A stretch of DNA of 64,000 nt, from positions 23,498-87,497 of the forward strand of contig NZ_JADILO010000026.1 in NCBI RefSeq assembly GCF_015278125.1. The letters run 5' to 3'. Position numbers and translations under genes: made by a program. Below are positions 8,393 through 17,398 of this stretch, in pieces (within the stretch, counting starts at the first letter, position 1; the number at the start of each line of letters is the position of its first letter). A model generated the notes under the pieces. That model was not told the origin of the DNA and did not search any database. It saw only the letters and a program-made list of their open reading frames with translations. Source of the DNA: Vibrio fluminensis (GTDB lineage: Bacteria; Pseudomonadota; Gammaproteobacteria; Enterobacterales; Vibrionaceae).

Positions 8393-9736
8393 ATGAGCCT
8401 ATTCGCCTCTTTTGAAAAGCTGCTCAGCAAAATATTATTGCCGATTGCAGAGAAAATAGATAAACAAGTCCATCTTAGTGCCGTTAAAAAAGGCATGGTG
8501 GTATTAACGCCAATCCTATTATTAGGTTCAATGGCTTACCCATTAAAAGCACTGAAAAACGTATTTTCTGATTCGGCAGCAGTGCAAGAATGGTTTATTA
8601 ATAACACTTATCTTATCGATCTTTTAATTAAATTTTCACTTGGTTTTATCGCCATTTACACTGTGATAGCAATTGCTTATTTTTTGAGTGAAGGCTACAA
8701 AATATATACAGTGGGTGCGGTTGCCTTATCCCTTTTTGCTTATTTGATCATGACCACGTCGGTCAACCCAGATGGTTCGTTAGATATTCGCTTCTTTGAC
8801 TCAAAAGGTCTATTTACAGCGATATTTGTCGCGATTGCCAGTGTGGAAATCTATCGTTTCTTTACCGAAAAGAGACTGGTGATCAGAATGCCAGAGGGTG
8901 TGCCAGACTTCGTATCTAGCTCATTTGAACTGATCACGCCGACCGCATTTATTGCAGTACTGTTTGTTTCAGCACGTTACTTTATTGCGGAGTGGACGGG
9001 TGGTTTACTACTGCCTGAAATCCTAATGCAAGTGCTTGCGCCAGTGGTAGGTAGCTTGGATAACCTATGGGTGGTGTGGTTTGTGATCATGCTACGTCTG
9101 TTGTTCTGGTTCTTTGGTATCCACTCAGCAGTATTAAGCCCGATCCTATCGCCAATCTTCGTGCAATATCTTTCTGAAAACATTGCCGCGAAAACGGCAG
9201 GCGTTGAACTGACTCACTTTGTTACTGGCGGTACGTTCTCAGCGTTCGTTAACTTTACAGGGTCAGGTGTTACTTTAGGTCTGGTTATCGCGATGTTGAT
9301 TGCGAAAACTCAACGCTACCGCAAGGTTGGTCAGGTTTCTTTAGTGCCAAGTTTGTTTGGTATTAACGAGCCAGTGCTATTTGGTGCGCCAATTATCTTG
9401 AACCCGATTCTATTTATCCCGTTCGTACTGGGTGGTTCGCTGATTGGTATCTTCCCACTGGTATTGATGAAATATGGCTTCTTAGCGAAACCGTTCTTTG
9501 ATCCACCGTATCTACCATTGTTCTTTGAAGGTTACTTAACAAGCTTTGACTGGAAGACGCCATTTGTTCAAGCACTACAGATTGTCGCCTCATTCTTCTG
9601 TTACTACCCGTTCTTTAGAATCATGGATAGACAAGAGATGGCTCGTGAAGCGGCGCTAAAAGCAGAACAAGAGAAGAAATCAGTATTCAGTAAGAAAGAC
9701 GATGAATTGTTGGATGAGCTGGGACTCGATTTCTAA
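8393..9736 (+). CDS. PTS lactose/cellobiose-family IIC permease
   Basis: Sugar-translocating membrane component, 447 residues with about ten hydrophobic segments. Typical IIC features are VVLTPILLLGS near the N-terminus, FGIHSAVLSPI, and the conserved GINEPVLFGAPIILNP substrate-site loop. The start at 8393 is chosen because GAAGG lies 8 nt upstream; an earlier in-frame ATG at 8378 overlaps that ribosome site. It completes an IIA/IIB/IIC set. General PTS proteins EI and HPr are not in the window. The C-terminal ~35 residues are charged and cytoplasmic. Confidence 0.9.
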   Translation: MSLFASFEKLLSKILLPIAEKIDKQVHLSAVKKGMVVLTPILLLGSMAYPLKALKNVFSDSAAVQEWFINNTYLIDLLIKFSLGFIAIYTVIAIAYFLSEGYKIYTVGAVALSLFAYLIMTTSVNPDGSLDIRFFDSKGLFTAIFVAIASVEIYRFFTEKRLVIRMPEGVPDFVSSSFELITPTAFIAVLFVSARYFIAEWTGGLLLPEILMQVLAPVVGSLDNLWVVWFVIMLRLLFWFFGIHSAVLSPILSPIFVQYLSENIAAKTAGVELTHFVTGGTFSAFVNFTGSGVTLGLVIAMLIAKTQRYRKVGQVSLVPSLFGINEPVLFGAPIILNPILFIPFVLGGSLIGIFPLVLMKYGFLAKPFFDPPYLPLFFEGYLTSFDWKTPFVQALQIVASFFCYYPFFRIMDRQEMAREAALKAEQEKKSVFSKKDDELLDELGLDF

Positions 9737-9777
9737 CGCAACACACTCGATGCATGGTTTCTCGAAATAACGAATGA

Positions 9778-10917
9778 ATGGATATTGAAATGCGGACATT
9801 CAGCTTAGATCCTTACTTAGAACAGTTTGATGCTTTGCTTGTTAGTGACACTCACCACAAGCGTTATCTGAGCGGTTTTACTGGCAGTGGCGGGTACTTA
9901 TTGCTGACGCAGTCAGGGTGCGAACTCTTGGTCGCAGGTAAGTATTGGCAGCAAGTGGCAGAGCAAAGCCCGGATTGTTTGAGAGTGTCGACAGACCAAC
10001 ACGGTTGGTTGGAGACGCTGCAACAAAGGCTCAATGTTCACGGTATCCAGAGATTAGGTTTTGAGAGCCATGCGCTAAGTTTTCAACAAGTAGAACAGTT
10101 AAAACAGGCGCTCTCGCAACAACTGGTGCCGACCAACAATGTCGTCACTCCTATGAGACGTTGGAAGTCAGAGCAAGAAATTGCTCTGATCCGCAAGGCA
10201 TGCGAAATCACCGAAACAGCGATTGAGCGAGGTTTACGTGATTTTCATCTTGGTATGACTGAACATCAACTCGCGGCCCACCTAGAGTTCCAAGCGCGAA
10301 TGTTAGGGGCTGATAGCATTGATTTTCTGATTGTGGTTTCTGGTGAGCGAGGGGCGTTACCTCATGGGCGACCATCCCAGCGTGTCATTGAGCAAAATGA
10401 ACTGGTCACGATTGATTTTGGCGTGGTGTATCAAGGTTATCACTCTGATGTGACCCGAACGTTTTGTACCGGACAGGTTTCTGAGCAACTGCAGACAATT
10501 TTTGATGTGGTGTTTACTGCGCAGCGAATGGGGGTTGAAATGCTTCGACCAGGTATCGCTGCCAGTCGAGTGGATGATGGTGTTAGACAGTACCTTGCTC
10601 GCCAAGGGTATCGAGAGGCATTTTGTCATGGCTTAGGTCATGGCGTTGGGTTGCAAGGTCATGAATACCCGAAACTTGCCTCCGATAGCAGCGCCACATT
10701 AGAAGTCGGTATGGTGGTTACTGTTGAACCGGGCGTCTATTTGCCTCAGATCGGCGGTGTCAGGATTGAAGATACCTTAGTGATCACTGAAAACGGCTGT
10801 GAAAGTTTGACTCAATTGCCAAGAGAGCTACGCATGATTCCCTTACAGCCTGTTTCAACTGAGCCAGTAACCCAAGAATCTGGTCACCAAAGCAGAGAGC
10901 CAGGAGTATTAAAGTAA
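9778..10917 (+). CDS. M24-family aminopeptidase (Xaa-Pro peptidase, YpdF-like)
   Basis: Metallopeptidase of the pita-bread fold that removes N-terminal residues, often before proline. The N-terminal creatinase-like domain includes YLSGFTGSGGYLL. All five metal ligands are visible: about D213 (TIDFG), D224 (HSDVTRT), H288 (GLGHGVG), E317 (VEPGVY) and E331 (RIEDT). The start is uncertain: ATGs at 9778 and 9790 both lack a strong ribosome site. The stop overlaps the M42 peptidase start by one base (TAATG). E. coli YpdF is encoded beside an M42 enzyme and a PTS in the same way. Confidence 0.88.
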   Translation: MDIEMRTFSLDPYLEQFDALLVSDTHHKRYLSGFTGSGGYLLLTQSGCELLVAGKYWQQVAEQSPDCLRVSTDQHGWLETLQQRLNVHGIQRLGFESHALSFQQVEQLKQALSQQLVPTNNVVTPMRRWKSEQEIALIRKACEITETAIERGLRDFHLGMTEHQLAAHLEFQARMLGADSIDFLIVVSGERGALPHGRPSQRVIEQNELVTIDFGVVYQGYHSDVTRTFCTGQVSEQLQTIFDVVFTAQRMGVEMLRPGIAASRVDDGVRQYLARQGYREAFCHGLGHGVGLQGHEYPKLASDSSATLEVGMVVTVEPGVYLPQIGGVRIEDTLVITENGCESLTQLPRELRMIPLQPVSTEPVTQESGHQSREPGVLK

Positions 10918-11966
10918 TGAATGACTTCCGTTTGTTGGCGCAATTGAATAATGCTCATGGACCATCTGGGCGTGAGTATGAAGTAAGAAAAATTTTGTGT
11001 GATGAGCTTGCCGATATCGCTGATGAAATCAGCTTTGATGGTTTAGGCAGCCTGATTGCACGACTCAATCGCAACGCTACTGGTCCTAAAGTAGCGGTGG
11101 TTGCACATATGGATGAAGTGGGCTTTTTGATCCGCGAAATTCGTAGTGACGGTTTATTGAAAGTGTTTAAGCTTGGCGGTATTGATCCGCGTGTTGCGAT
11201 CAACAGTGAAATCGAGCTCAAAACCCGCAGTGGTGAAAAATTCACAGGGCTGCTGTGGAGCGATAAGCCGCTGGGAGAACTCACCATTGATGACCTGTGG
11301 CTTGATGTCGGTGCAACAAGCCGCGAGCAAGTGGCGGCAATGGGTATCGAAATTGGTGATAGTGCGGTCTTTGCTACTCGTCACTTCCAGTTAAATAACA
11401 GCGAAACCTTAGTCGGCAAAGCGATGGATGATCGCATTGGCTGCTGGCTTGGAGCAGAGTTGATGCGCTCACTCAAACAGAGCGCACCACAGTGTGATCT
11501 TTATTTTGTTGCTACAGTGCAAGAAGAAGTGGGCACCAAAGGCGGAAAAACTGCGATTGAGCAATTGAAGCCGGATGTGGTCATTGTGCTGGATGTGGCG
11601 ACGGCTAAACATCTAACGCCACAGTCTGGTTCTCAACGTTTGTTTGGTCACGGACCATGTTTAGTGGTAGCTGACAAGATTGCTTTAGGGCATTACCCTT
11701 TGCTGAACTTGGTCAGTGATGTGGCGAAAGAATACGGTATTGCCGTTCAACGCGATTTTCTTGCTGGTGGCGGTACTGACAATGGCCCGGCAACGTTGGT
11801 AGGCAGTGGCATTGCTGGTTTAGCGATTATATTACCTGTACGTAACTGCCATTCGGCTTATACCCAAGTGAAGCAAAGCGATGCGCTCAATTGTCTCGCT
11901 TTGCTCAAGCATGTGGTTACTCAGTTGGATGAAACGCAGACAGCGCGCTTGTACTCCTATTGCTGA
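10917..11966 (+). CDS. M42-family aminopeptidase (FrvX/YpdE-like)
   Basis: Co-catalytic zinc (or cobalt) aminopeptidase that usually forms a dodecameric shell. Expected ligands and catalytic residues are present: H64 (AHMDEVGF), D171 (AMDDRIG), the EE pair at 203-204 (VQEEVGT), D226 (VLDVA) and a C-terminal His in RNCHSAYT. Its 349 residues match FrvX (~356). Translation is coupled to the M24 gene. The last 50 bp overlap the convergent regulator gene. Its place in a PTS operon suggests that it trims a peptide moiety or peptides imported alongside the PTS sugar; this is inference. Confidence 0.88.
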   Translation: MNDFRLLAQLNNAHGPSGREYEVRKILCDELADIADEISFDGLGSLIARLNRNATGPKVAVVAHMDEVGFLIREIRSDGLLKVFKLGGIDPRVAINSEIELKTRSGEKFTGLLWSDKPLGELTIDDLWLDVGATSREQVAAMGIEIGDSAVFATRHFQLNNSETLVGKAMDDRIGCWLGAELMRSLKQSAPQCDLYFVATVQEEVGTKGGKTAIEQLKPDVVIVLDVATAKHLTPQSGSQRLFGHGPCLVVADKIALGHYPLLNLVSDVAKEYGIAVQRDFLAGGGTDNGPATLVGSGIAGLAIILPVRNCHSAYTQVKQSDALNCLALLKHVVTQLDETQTARLYSYC

Positions 11967-13680
11967 GTGGGGTTTCCGTATCTGCGGCAAGAAGGAACGG
12001 TCCTTGCTCGGTAAGCTTTTGGTGTAATTGATGTACAGCACGTAAGTGCTGTACGTTATCCAGATGGCTGATCATCATGATTTGGCGGATATTGCGCTGG
12101 AAAACATCACTGATTGACTTATCCAAGCGCAAATGAGCGATGCTTATTCGTTCACAGTGTGATGCGCTTTTGCCGTGACAAACGAGTAAACCGTGTTGAG
12201 CAAAGTAGGCATGGTTACGGGCGTAAAATAACGTGACTATACCGTGTGAATAGCGTTCGTTAACTAGGCCAAGTTGTACCATTTCACCACTTAACCAGTT
12301 GAGAATAGGCACTAATTCACCTTGAGCGGGCAATGTTGACGTATCGCTTAGGGTAACGAGTAGATCATCCAGTGAGGGTAAAGCGCGATCATCGATCACC
12401 TTGTCACCGAGTTGCGCCAGCACCTGACTCACAAACGCTTCGTTGTTGAGCTCAACACTGCTACTTTTCGCAATCGCCAGTAAGGTTTCCAAAGAGACAC
12501 AATGGCTGCTGCGCGCTTCAATCGCCCGATTGATTAAACGGGTAATGTAACCAATTTCCTCGTTGCGCAGTGGCTCAACAAGATGATGTCGATACTGCTC
12601 GGTAACGGTTTTAACTTGTTCAAACAATGCTTTGGAATATGGGCTTTGTTCACCAAGTTGTGTGTTGAGATTATTCTTCGCGCGATAAACGGCGGTCGTC
12701 AGGTAGGTGACGATGTCATTCAGCAACGCGGTATCAGTTAACAAATCTTTGCCGCAATCTTGGCTAATCACACTCAGCAGTTGGAATATAAAGCTTTCCG
12801 CTTGCAGGCGTTTTTCATAGAAGCCATCGGTATTGATCCCGCCAAGGAAGTACTCGGCTAAATGCAGCGCTTCAAAATGATACCCTTCCTGTTGCCAACC
12901 GAGCGCCTGCTTGATATAGCCAAATGCTTTGGTTGATTGCAAAAACGTACCGTTATTTTTGCGGTTAATAAACACCCCTTGCTGAATACGGCTCAAGGTG
13001 ATCATCACATAGATGGTAAAGAGATTTCTAAACTCATCACTCAAAGCGCAGTTGGCACTTTGTTCAATTTGAGTAACCGCTAAAAATGCGTCATATGGCT
13101 GATACTTTTCAACATATGCCTGCACAATCGACACAATATCCCGTTCATAGAAATAGCGCTTTTTGAGATAATGAACGTGGTCGTTTTTACAAAAAAGGTA
13201 TTTAGAGGCGTAACACATTTGCAAGTAACGTATTTGCTTCTCTTTGCCGGAAACGTGCAGGTGTTGATCGATCACTTCGAGCTCTAATGCCAAGCTACTG
13301 AACATCTCATTGGTGGCGCGTAGATCTTTGTTGAGTGTTGGGCGACTGACTTTAAGATACTGCTGAATCTCACATAATGGCGTTTGCGGTGCAAAGAGCG
13401 CAATGACGGCTAAGTATTCTTCCCGTTCCAGTTTGGAGTAGACAAAGTTAGTCGCGAATACATCGCTAAAGAATGGACTGGCATCATACGGGTAGTGGAG
13501 TTCGCCGTTGGTTAAGGCGATGGGTGTCATTCCCAACTTTTCTAGATAGAAATTGATGTTCTCAATCGCATAGCGCAGGTTGCGCGAAGTCATATTGAAT
13601 ACTGAAGCGAGGGCATTGAGGGACGTGCATTGCATCGTAAGGGCAGTGACGATATCAAAATGCTGTTTATTGAGACTCAT
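11917..13680 (-). CDS. PRD-containing transcriptional regulator (FrvR/MtlR-like)
   Basis: A 587-residue regulator of PTS genes. The N-terminus has a helix-turn-helix (SLNALASVFNMTSRNLRYAI) and a second one near residues 100-135 (LCEIQQYLKVSRPTLNKDLR). The middle (about 180-400) is compatible with two PTS regulation domains. The C-terminal ~100 residues (LLVCHGKSASH, then FQRNIRQIMMISHLDN) resemble a PTS IIA Fru/Mtl-like domain. Such proteins are activated or inhibited by phosphorylation according to PTS flux. The size matches E. coli FrvR (~582). Likely target: the palindrome at 7878-7914. Confidence 0.8.
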   Translation of the reverse strand: MSLNKQHFDIVTALTMQCTSLNALASVFNMTSRNLRYAIENINFYLEKLGMTPIALTNGELHYPYDASPFFSDVFATNFVYSKLEREEYLAVIALFAPQTPLCEIQQYLKVSRPTLNKDLRATNEMFSSLALELEVIDQHLHVSGKEKQIRYLQMCYASKYLFCKNDHVHYLKKRYFYERDIVSIVQAYVEKYQPYDAFLAVTQIEQSANCALSDEFRNLFTIYVMITLSRIQQGVFINRKNNGTFLQSTKAFGYIKQALGWQQEGYHFEALHLAEYFLGGINTDGFYEKRLQAESFIFQLLSVISQDCGKDLLTDTALLNDIVTYLTTAVYRAKNNLNTQLGEQSPYSKALFEQVKTVTEQYRHHLVEPLRNEEIGYITRLINRAIEARSSHCVSLETLLAIAKSSSVELNNEAFVSQVLAQLGDKVIDDRALPSLDDLLVTLSDTSTLPAQGELVPILNWLSGEMVQLGLVNERYSHGIVTLFYARNHAYFAQHGLLVCHGKSASHCERISIAHLRLDKSISDVFQRNIRQIMMISHLDNVQHLRAVHQLHQKLTEQGPFLLAADTETPLSNRSTSALSAFHPTE

Positions 13681-13884
13681 GAGCAGTTAGGTCAGTCGAA
13701 TTTGTCTAATTCTATCAATAGCAAACCGCTAAAGATGAGAGCTAGCCTACTAAATGAGGTAGAGAGAATGATGCGAAAGACAACGGGATACGGCGAAATT
13801 TAGCAAACTGTTATCAAGTTGAGTGAAAGGTTGGAATATGGTGCGGTGATTGGGTGTTGCAATCGGTGAGTATCGACTTAACAA

Positions 13885-13910
13885 AAGGCTCGCAATAGGA
13901 CGCGAGCCTT
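13885..13910 (-). terminator. Terminator of yegD-like gene
   Basis: AAGGCTCGC and GCGAGCCTT form a perfect 9-bp stem; reading the minus strand, TTTTG follows. It is 27 bp past the yegD stop. The rest of the 13681-13936 gap shows only what is probably the regulator's promoter region. Confidence 0.75.
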
Positions 13911-13936
13911 GTAGTGAGTTGTGCTATCCGCTTTGA

Positions 13937-15289
13937 TTAGCGATAGATTAGGTTTGCCCAGTGAGTTAAACCAGCGGTGACAGAACCAAAGTAGTTGCCG
14001 CTGACAATCTCTGTATTTGGCAACACTGATGCCACTGCTGAGGTGAGCGCTTTTGAGCGTGATGAACCACCAGTCATGTAAATCACATCTGGTTGGATGC
14101 CGCTTTGTGTTACGGCGTCTTGAACCAAGCTGCGGATCTTGTGCATTGGGTTTTCAATTGCAGCATCAATGGCTTCACGCGTGGTAGGCACGTTGAATGC
14201 TTCGCTCACCAGGTCGATAGTGGTGGTGTAATCGTTATGTTCAGACATGGCAATTTTAGCCAACTCTGCTTGATGGATAACCCCGTGACCTAATGTCTCT
14301 TGGTGCAACTTAACCAGACGTTGTAGCTTTTCAGGCTGCATTGCTTCTTTGTGGAACTGGCGCAGCATCGATAGGTTATCGTGGGCATAAAAGTCACGTT
14401 GAGCTTGAACATCGTTAATTGCAATCGCATTCCAAAATTGGATTAAAGGCAGATCTAACCCACTTTTTAGTTTGCTACCCAAGCCGAATTCGGTCATCAA
14501 ACACTTAAAGGCGATGAAGATATCCAGATCGTTACCACCCACCATTTGACCGGTGTGCGCCAGCAGTGAATCACGGCGATCTTGCTTACCACGCCAAGTT
14601 GGTCCCATTTGAATCATCGAGCAGTCTGTCGTACCACCACCGATATCGACAACCAGTACTTTTTTGTCGCTATTTAAGGTTGCCTCAAAGTCCAAGCCTG
14701 CTGCAACGGGCTCATATTGAAACTCAATATCTTTAAAGCCAGCACGTTTTGCTGCGCGAGTCAGAATATCCACCGCTTGAATGTTGGATGCTTCGCCGCC
14801 GCGACCTAAGAAGTTGACAGGGCGACCAATAACAGTCTGAGTAAATTCTTTTCTTGCTGAACTTTCCGCGCGGCGTTTGATGTTACTCATCATAGCGCAG
14901 ACCAGATCTTCAAAGAACGAGAGTTGTAAATCGCGCAAACCCATTGCACCCAAAAACGATTTAGGTGATTTGACGAAGTAAACGTCTTTAGGATCTTCGA
15001 GGTAAAGCTCCAATGCTTCATTACCGAATTTTACGTCATCGGTGCGCACTTCAAGCCCTTCTTCACGGTTGATTGTTATAGCTCTTCTTAATACCGCTTG
15101 GTTTGCGTCGTTACTTGGCTCGATGTTTAAGCAGCGAAATAGGTACTCTGAAACCGACTCCGCATTTGGCGCGCAAAGTGTTGATGGCAAATAGATGTTC
15201 TCTCCTACCAAAGGGATCGGTGTGACTTTATCTTCAACAAGATGAGCGACACAGCAGTTGGCCGTTCCAAAATCAAATCCTAGGGACAT
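13937..15289 (-). CDS. yegD: YegD-like Hsp70-family putative chaperone
   Basis: Actin-fold ATPase of the Hsp70 superfamily. The phosphate loops are DFGTANCCVA at the N-terminus and VVDIGGGTTDCSMI near residue 225, with the adenosine motif MTGGSSRS near 420. The protein is about 450 residues and lacks a DnaK-type substrate-binding domain and lid, as in E. coli YegD, whose role is unclear. The frame opens at 15325, but the start at 15289 is preferred: GAGG lies 5 nt upstream and the protein then begins MSLGFDFGTA as in the family. It is monocistronic. Confidence 0.85.
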   Translation of the reverse strand: MSLGFDFGTANCCVAHLVEDKVTPIPLVGENIYLPSTLCAPNAESVSEYLFRCLNIEPSNDANQAVLRRAITINREEGLEVRTDDVKFGNEALELYLEDPKDVYFVKSPKSFLGAMGLRDLQLSFFEDLVCAMMSNIKRRAESSARKEFTQTVIGRPVNFLGRGGEASNIQAVDILTRAAKRAGFKDIEFQYEPVAAGLDFEATLNSDKKVLVVDIGGGTTDCSMIQMGPTWRGKQDRRDSLLAHTGQMVGGNDLDIFIAFKCLMTEFGLGSKLKSGLDLPLIQFWNAIAINDVQAQRDFYAHDNLSMLRQFHKEAMQPEKLQRLVKLHQETLGHGVIHQAELAKIAMSEHNDYTTTIDLVSEAFNVPTTREAIDAAIENPMHKIRSLVQDAVTQSGIQPDVIYMTGGSSRSKALTSAVASVLPNTEIVSGNYFGSVTAGLTHWANLIYR

Positions 15290-15485
15290 CTTAACCTCAA
15301 CGTTAGGGAAAAAAGGGGGGCGCACACTAAACCTTACACTGGTAGTCGGGTCAAGGATAAATTGTGTTGTCGATGTTATTCAAAGCAACAATTTAATCAA
15401 TAGAGGTTGTGTTTTGCTGCTTTTGTCACCAGATTATCTATAGTCATTCCAATCGGAATCACACAGCAATCGATAAGGAACTGTC

Positions 15486-16346
15486 ATGACAAGTGAATAT
15501 ACGCCACCGAAAGTGTGGACAACCGATACTGAAACGGGTGGAACTTGGGCAAGCATTAATCGACCAACCGCTGGGGCGAGACATGAGCAAGCTCTGCCAG
15601 AAGGCGAGCACCCTTTACAGCTTTACTCGATGGGAACGCCAAATGGTCAAAAAGTTACCATTATGCTCGAAGAGTTGCTGGCTTTAGGGATCACTGAAGC
15701 TCAGTATGATGCCCATATGATCCGAATTGGTGATGGTGATCAGTTCTCATCTGGCTTTGTCGCTGTGAATCCAAATTCAAAAATTCCTGCGCTGGTGGAT
15801 AAATCTGTGTCTCCGGTGGCAAACGTGTTTGAATCGGGACATATATTGCTTTATCTGGCAGAGAAGTTTGGCTGCTTGTTGCCGAAAGATCCGGCAACCA
15901 AAACAGTGGCGATGAACTGGCTATTTTGGCTGCAAGGCAGTGCGCCTTATCTTGGTGGCGGTTTTGGGCATTTCTATGCTTACGCCCCTGAGAAGTTTGA
16001 ATACCCAATTAATCGTTTCACGATGGAAACTAAGCGCCAGTTAGATCTGCTTAACAATCACTTGGCGGATAATCGCTATTTGGCAGGCGAAGAATACTCA
16101 ATTGCTGATATCGCGACTTGGCCTTGGTACGGCAACTTAGTACTCGGTAAGCTTTATGACGCAGCAGAGTTTTTGGATGTTGCCAGCTATCCACATCTCG
16201 TTCGTTGGGCGCAAGAAATTTCTGAACGCCAAGCGGTGCAACGTGGCCGTATTGTCAATCGAGCTTGGGGTGAAGAGTGGGAGCAAGTGGTGGAGCGCCA
16301 TAGTGCTGACGACATAGATCAAGTGCTTGCTAAGCAGCCGAAGTAA
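15486..16346 (+). CDS. yghU: YghU-like glutathione S-transferase family protein (disulfide-bond oxidoreductase)
   Basis: Soluble glutathione transferase-fold enzyme of 286 residues, close to E. coli YghU (288), which has GSSG-dependent disulfide reductase activity. The N-terminal extension YTPPKVWTTDTETGGTWASINRP is characteristic of the YghU/YfcG group. The thioredoxin-like domain follows (about 48-130, including VNPNSKIPALVD and ESGHILLYLAEKFG), then the helical domain with SIADIATWPW. AAGGAA precedes the ATG. It is divergent from yegD and ends before a bidirectional hairpin. Confidence 0.88.
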   Translation: MTSEYTPPKVWTTDTETGGTWASINRPTAGARHEQALPEGEHPLQLYSMGTPNGQKVTIMLEELLALGITEAQYDAHMIRIGDGDQFSSGFVAVNPNSKIPALVDKSVSPVANVFESGHILLYLAEKFGCLLPKDPATKTVAMNWLFWLQGSAPYLGGGFGHFYAYAPEKFEYPINRFTMETKRQLDLLNNHLADNRYLAGEEYSIADIATWPWYGNLVLGKLYDAAEFLDVASYPHLVRWAQEISERQAVQRGRIVNRAWGEEWEQVVERHSADDIDQVLAKQPK

Positions 16347-16371
16347 TCGAAGCAGCCTAAGCAACATTTAT

Positions 16372-16394
16372 TCGCCCCTCAATCCGAGGGGCGA
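16372..16394. terminator. Bidirectional hairpin between yghU and hypothetical gene
   Basis: TCGCCCCTC, a 5-nt loop and GAGGGGCGA form a perfect 9-bp stem between two convergent genes. T-rich sequence flanks it on both strands, though without long T runs. Confidence 0.65.
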
Positions 16395-16405
16395 GTAATT
16401 TAAAT

Positions 16406-17170
16406 CTATTGGTACAGTGGCACTATGATGTCGGCTTTCGCTAAAGTAAAGGATGCCGCATTGTCTTGGTTACTCTGTTTACCAATCTTTTTGGCCTCAG
16501 GGATAACCACGAAAATTATTTCGGGTCGCTTGGTTATTCTAGGGCCGCGCTCACCGTTTGCGTCCAATTTATAACCATCAATATACACGGTTAACACCGT
16601 ATCTTTTTTATCTCGCTTGTCGACAAAAAACGTTCCGAGTTCATGCACCGCTCCCCATGTGTATTCTAAAGAAACTTCTTTTGCGCTCGGGAGATAGATG
16701 TCATAACTGCGATTAGGCATGTTAGGGCGAATACTATTAATGGCAATGTCGAGTCGCTTTTCGACAAACTGCCCGCTTTGAAAAGGCTTTCCCTCTTTTT
16801 TATCTTTATCGGCGACAAAACCATTACATTTTTGGCTTTCGCCTTTTCGAGCTTCAAAGCGATAGGTGGCACAAGCAAACTCGGTTACAAGGCTTTTAAT
16901 GCCTTTAAGTAATGCAGGGGAGGCAAACGCATCCAACTCGAACTGACCTAAAGTGTCTACTTGTTTAAAAAGCTCTGGGGCGGCACTTTCAAACTGAGCG
17001 TTAAAACTCAATGGGATAAAATTATTGTTCTCGATAGCGGCTTTGATGACATTGTTGGTGTCATAGACCCGGTTGCCGTTATTGTCACTGACCGACCAAG
17101 CAAAATTTCCATAATCTGCCAATACATTGAAACTTGAAAGAACCAGTACCAAGAATATGGTTTTAAGCAT
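16406..17170 (-). CDS. Exported hypothetical protein
   Basis: A 254-residue protein of unrecognised family. The first ~18 residues (MLKTIFLVLVLSSFNVLA) are a clear signal peptide, so it is probably periplasmic or secreted. There are two cysteines in the mature part, in EFACATY and SQKCNG, which could form a disulfide. No lipobox, membrane helix or catalytic motif is visible. It is monocistronic on the minus strand, between yghU and the dihydroorotate dehydrogenase-like gene, and neither neighbour indicates a job. Confidence 0.7.
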   Translation of the reverse strand: MLKTIFLVLVLSSFNVLADYGNFAWSVSDNNGNRVYDTNNVIKAAIENNNFIPLSFNAQFESAAPELFKQVDTLGQFELDAFASPALLKGIKSLVTEFACATYRFEARKGESQKCNGFVADKDKKEGKPFQSGQFVEKRLDIAINSIRPNMPNRSYDIYLPSAKEVSLEYTWGAVHELGTFFVDKRDKKDTVLTVYIDGYKLDANGERGPRITKRPEIIFVVIPEAKKIGKQSNQDNAASFTLAKADIIVPLYQ

Positions 17171-17346
17171 CTTTACTTTCCTGTATTTAGAGGGCTTTTA
17201 AACCATTTTACATACAGCGTGTTGGCATTCTATGTTGATGGTAAGCAAAGTCTTAATATTGATATCAAGCTCTAATTTATTTGCAATTTCTTACAGCAAG
17301 CCTAAATGTGAAATGATCACACCAATAGATAGTTTTTTTCGGATCA

Positions 17347-17374
17347 GAAAGCCAGTCATGCTAAATCTGGCTTA
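17347..17374 (-). terminator. Terminator of pyrD-like gene
   Basis: AAGCCAG and CTGGCTT pair over 7 bp around an 11-nt loop; on the minus strand TTTC follows. It lies 25 bp beyond the pyrD-like stop. Confidence 0.5.
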
Positions 17375-17398
17375 TTTGCGAGTAATAAAAATTGGCTA

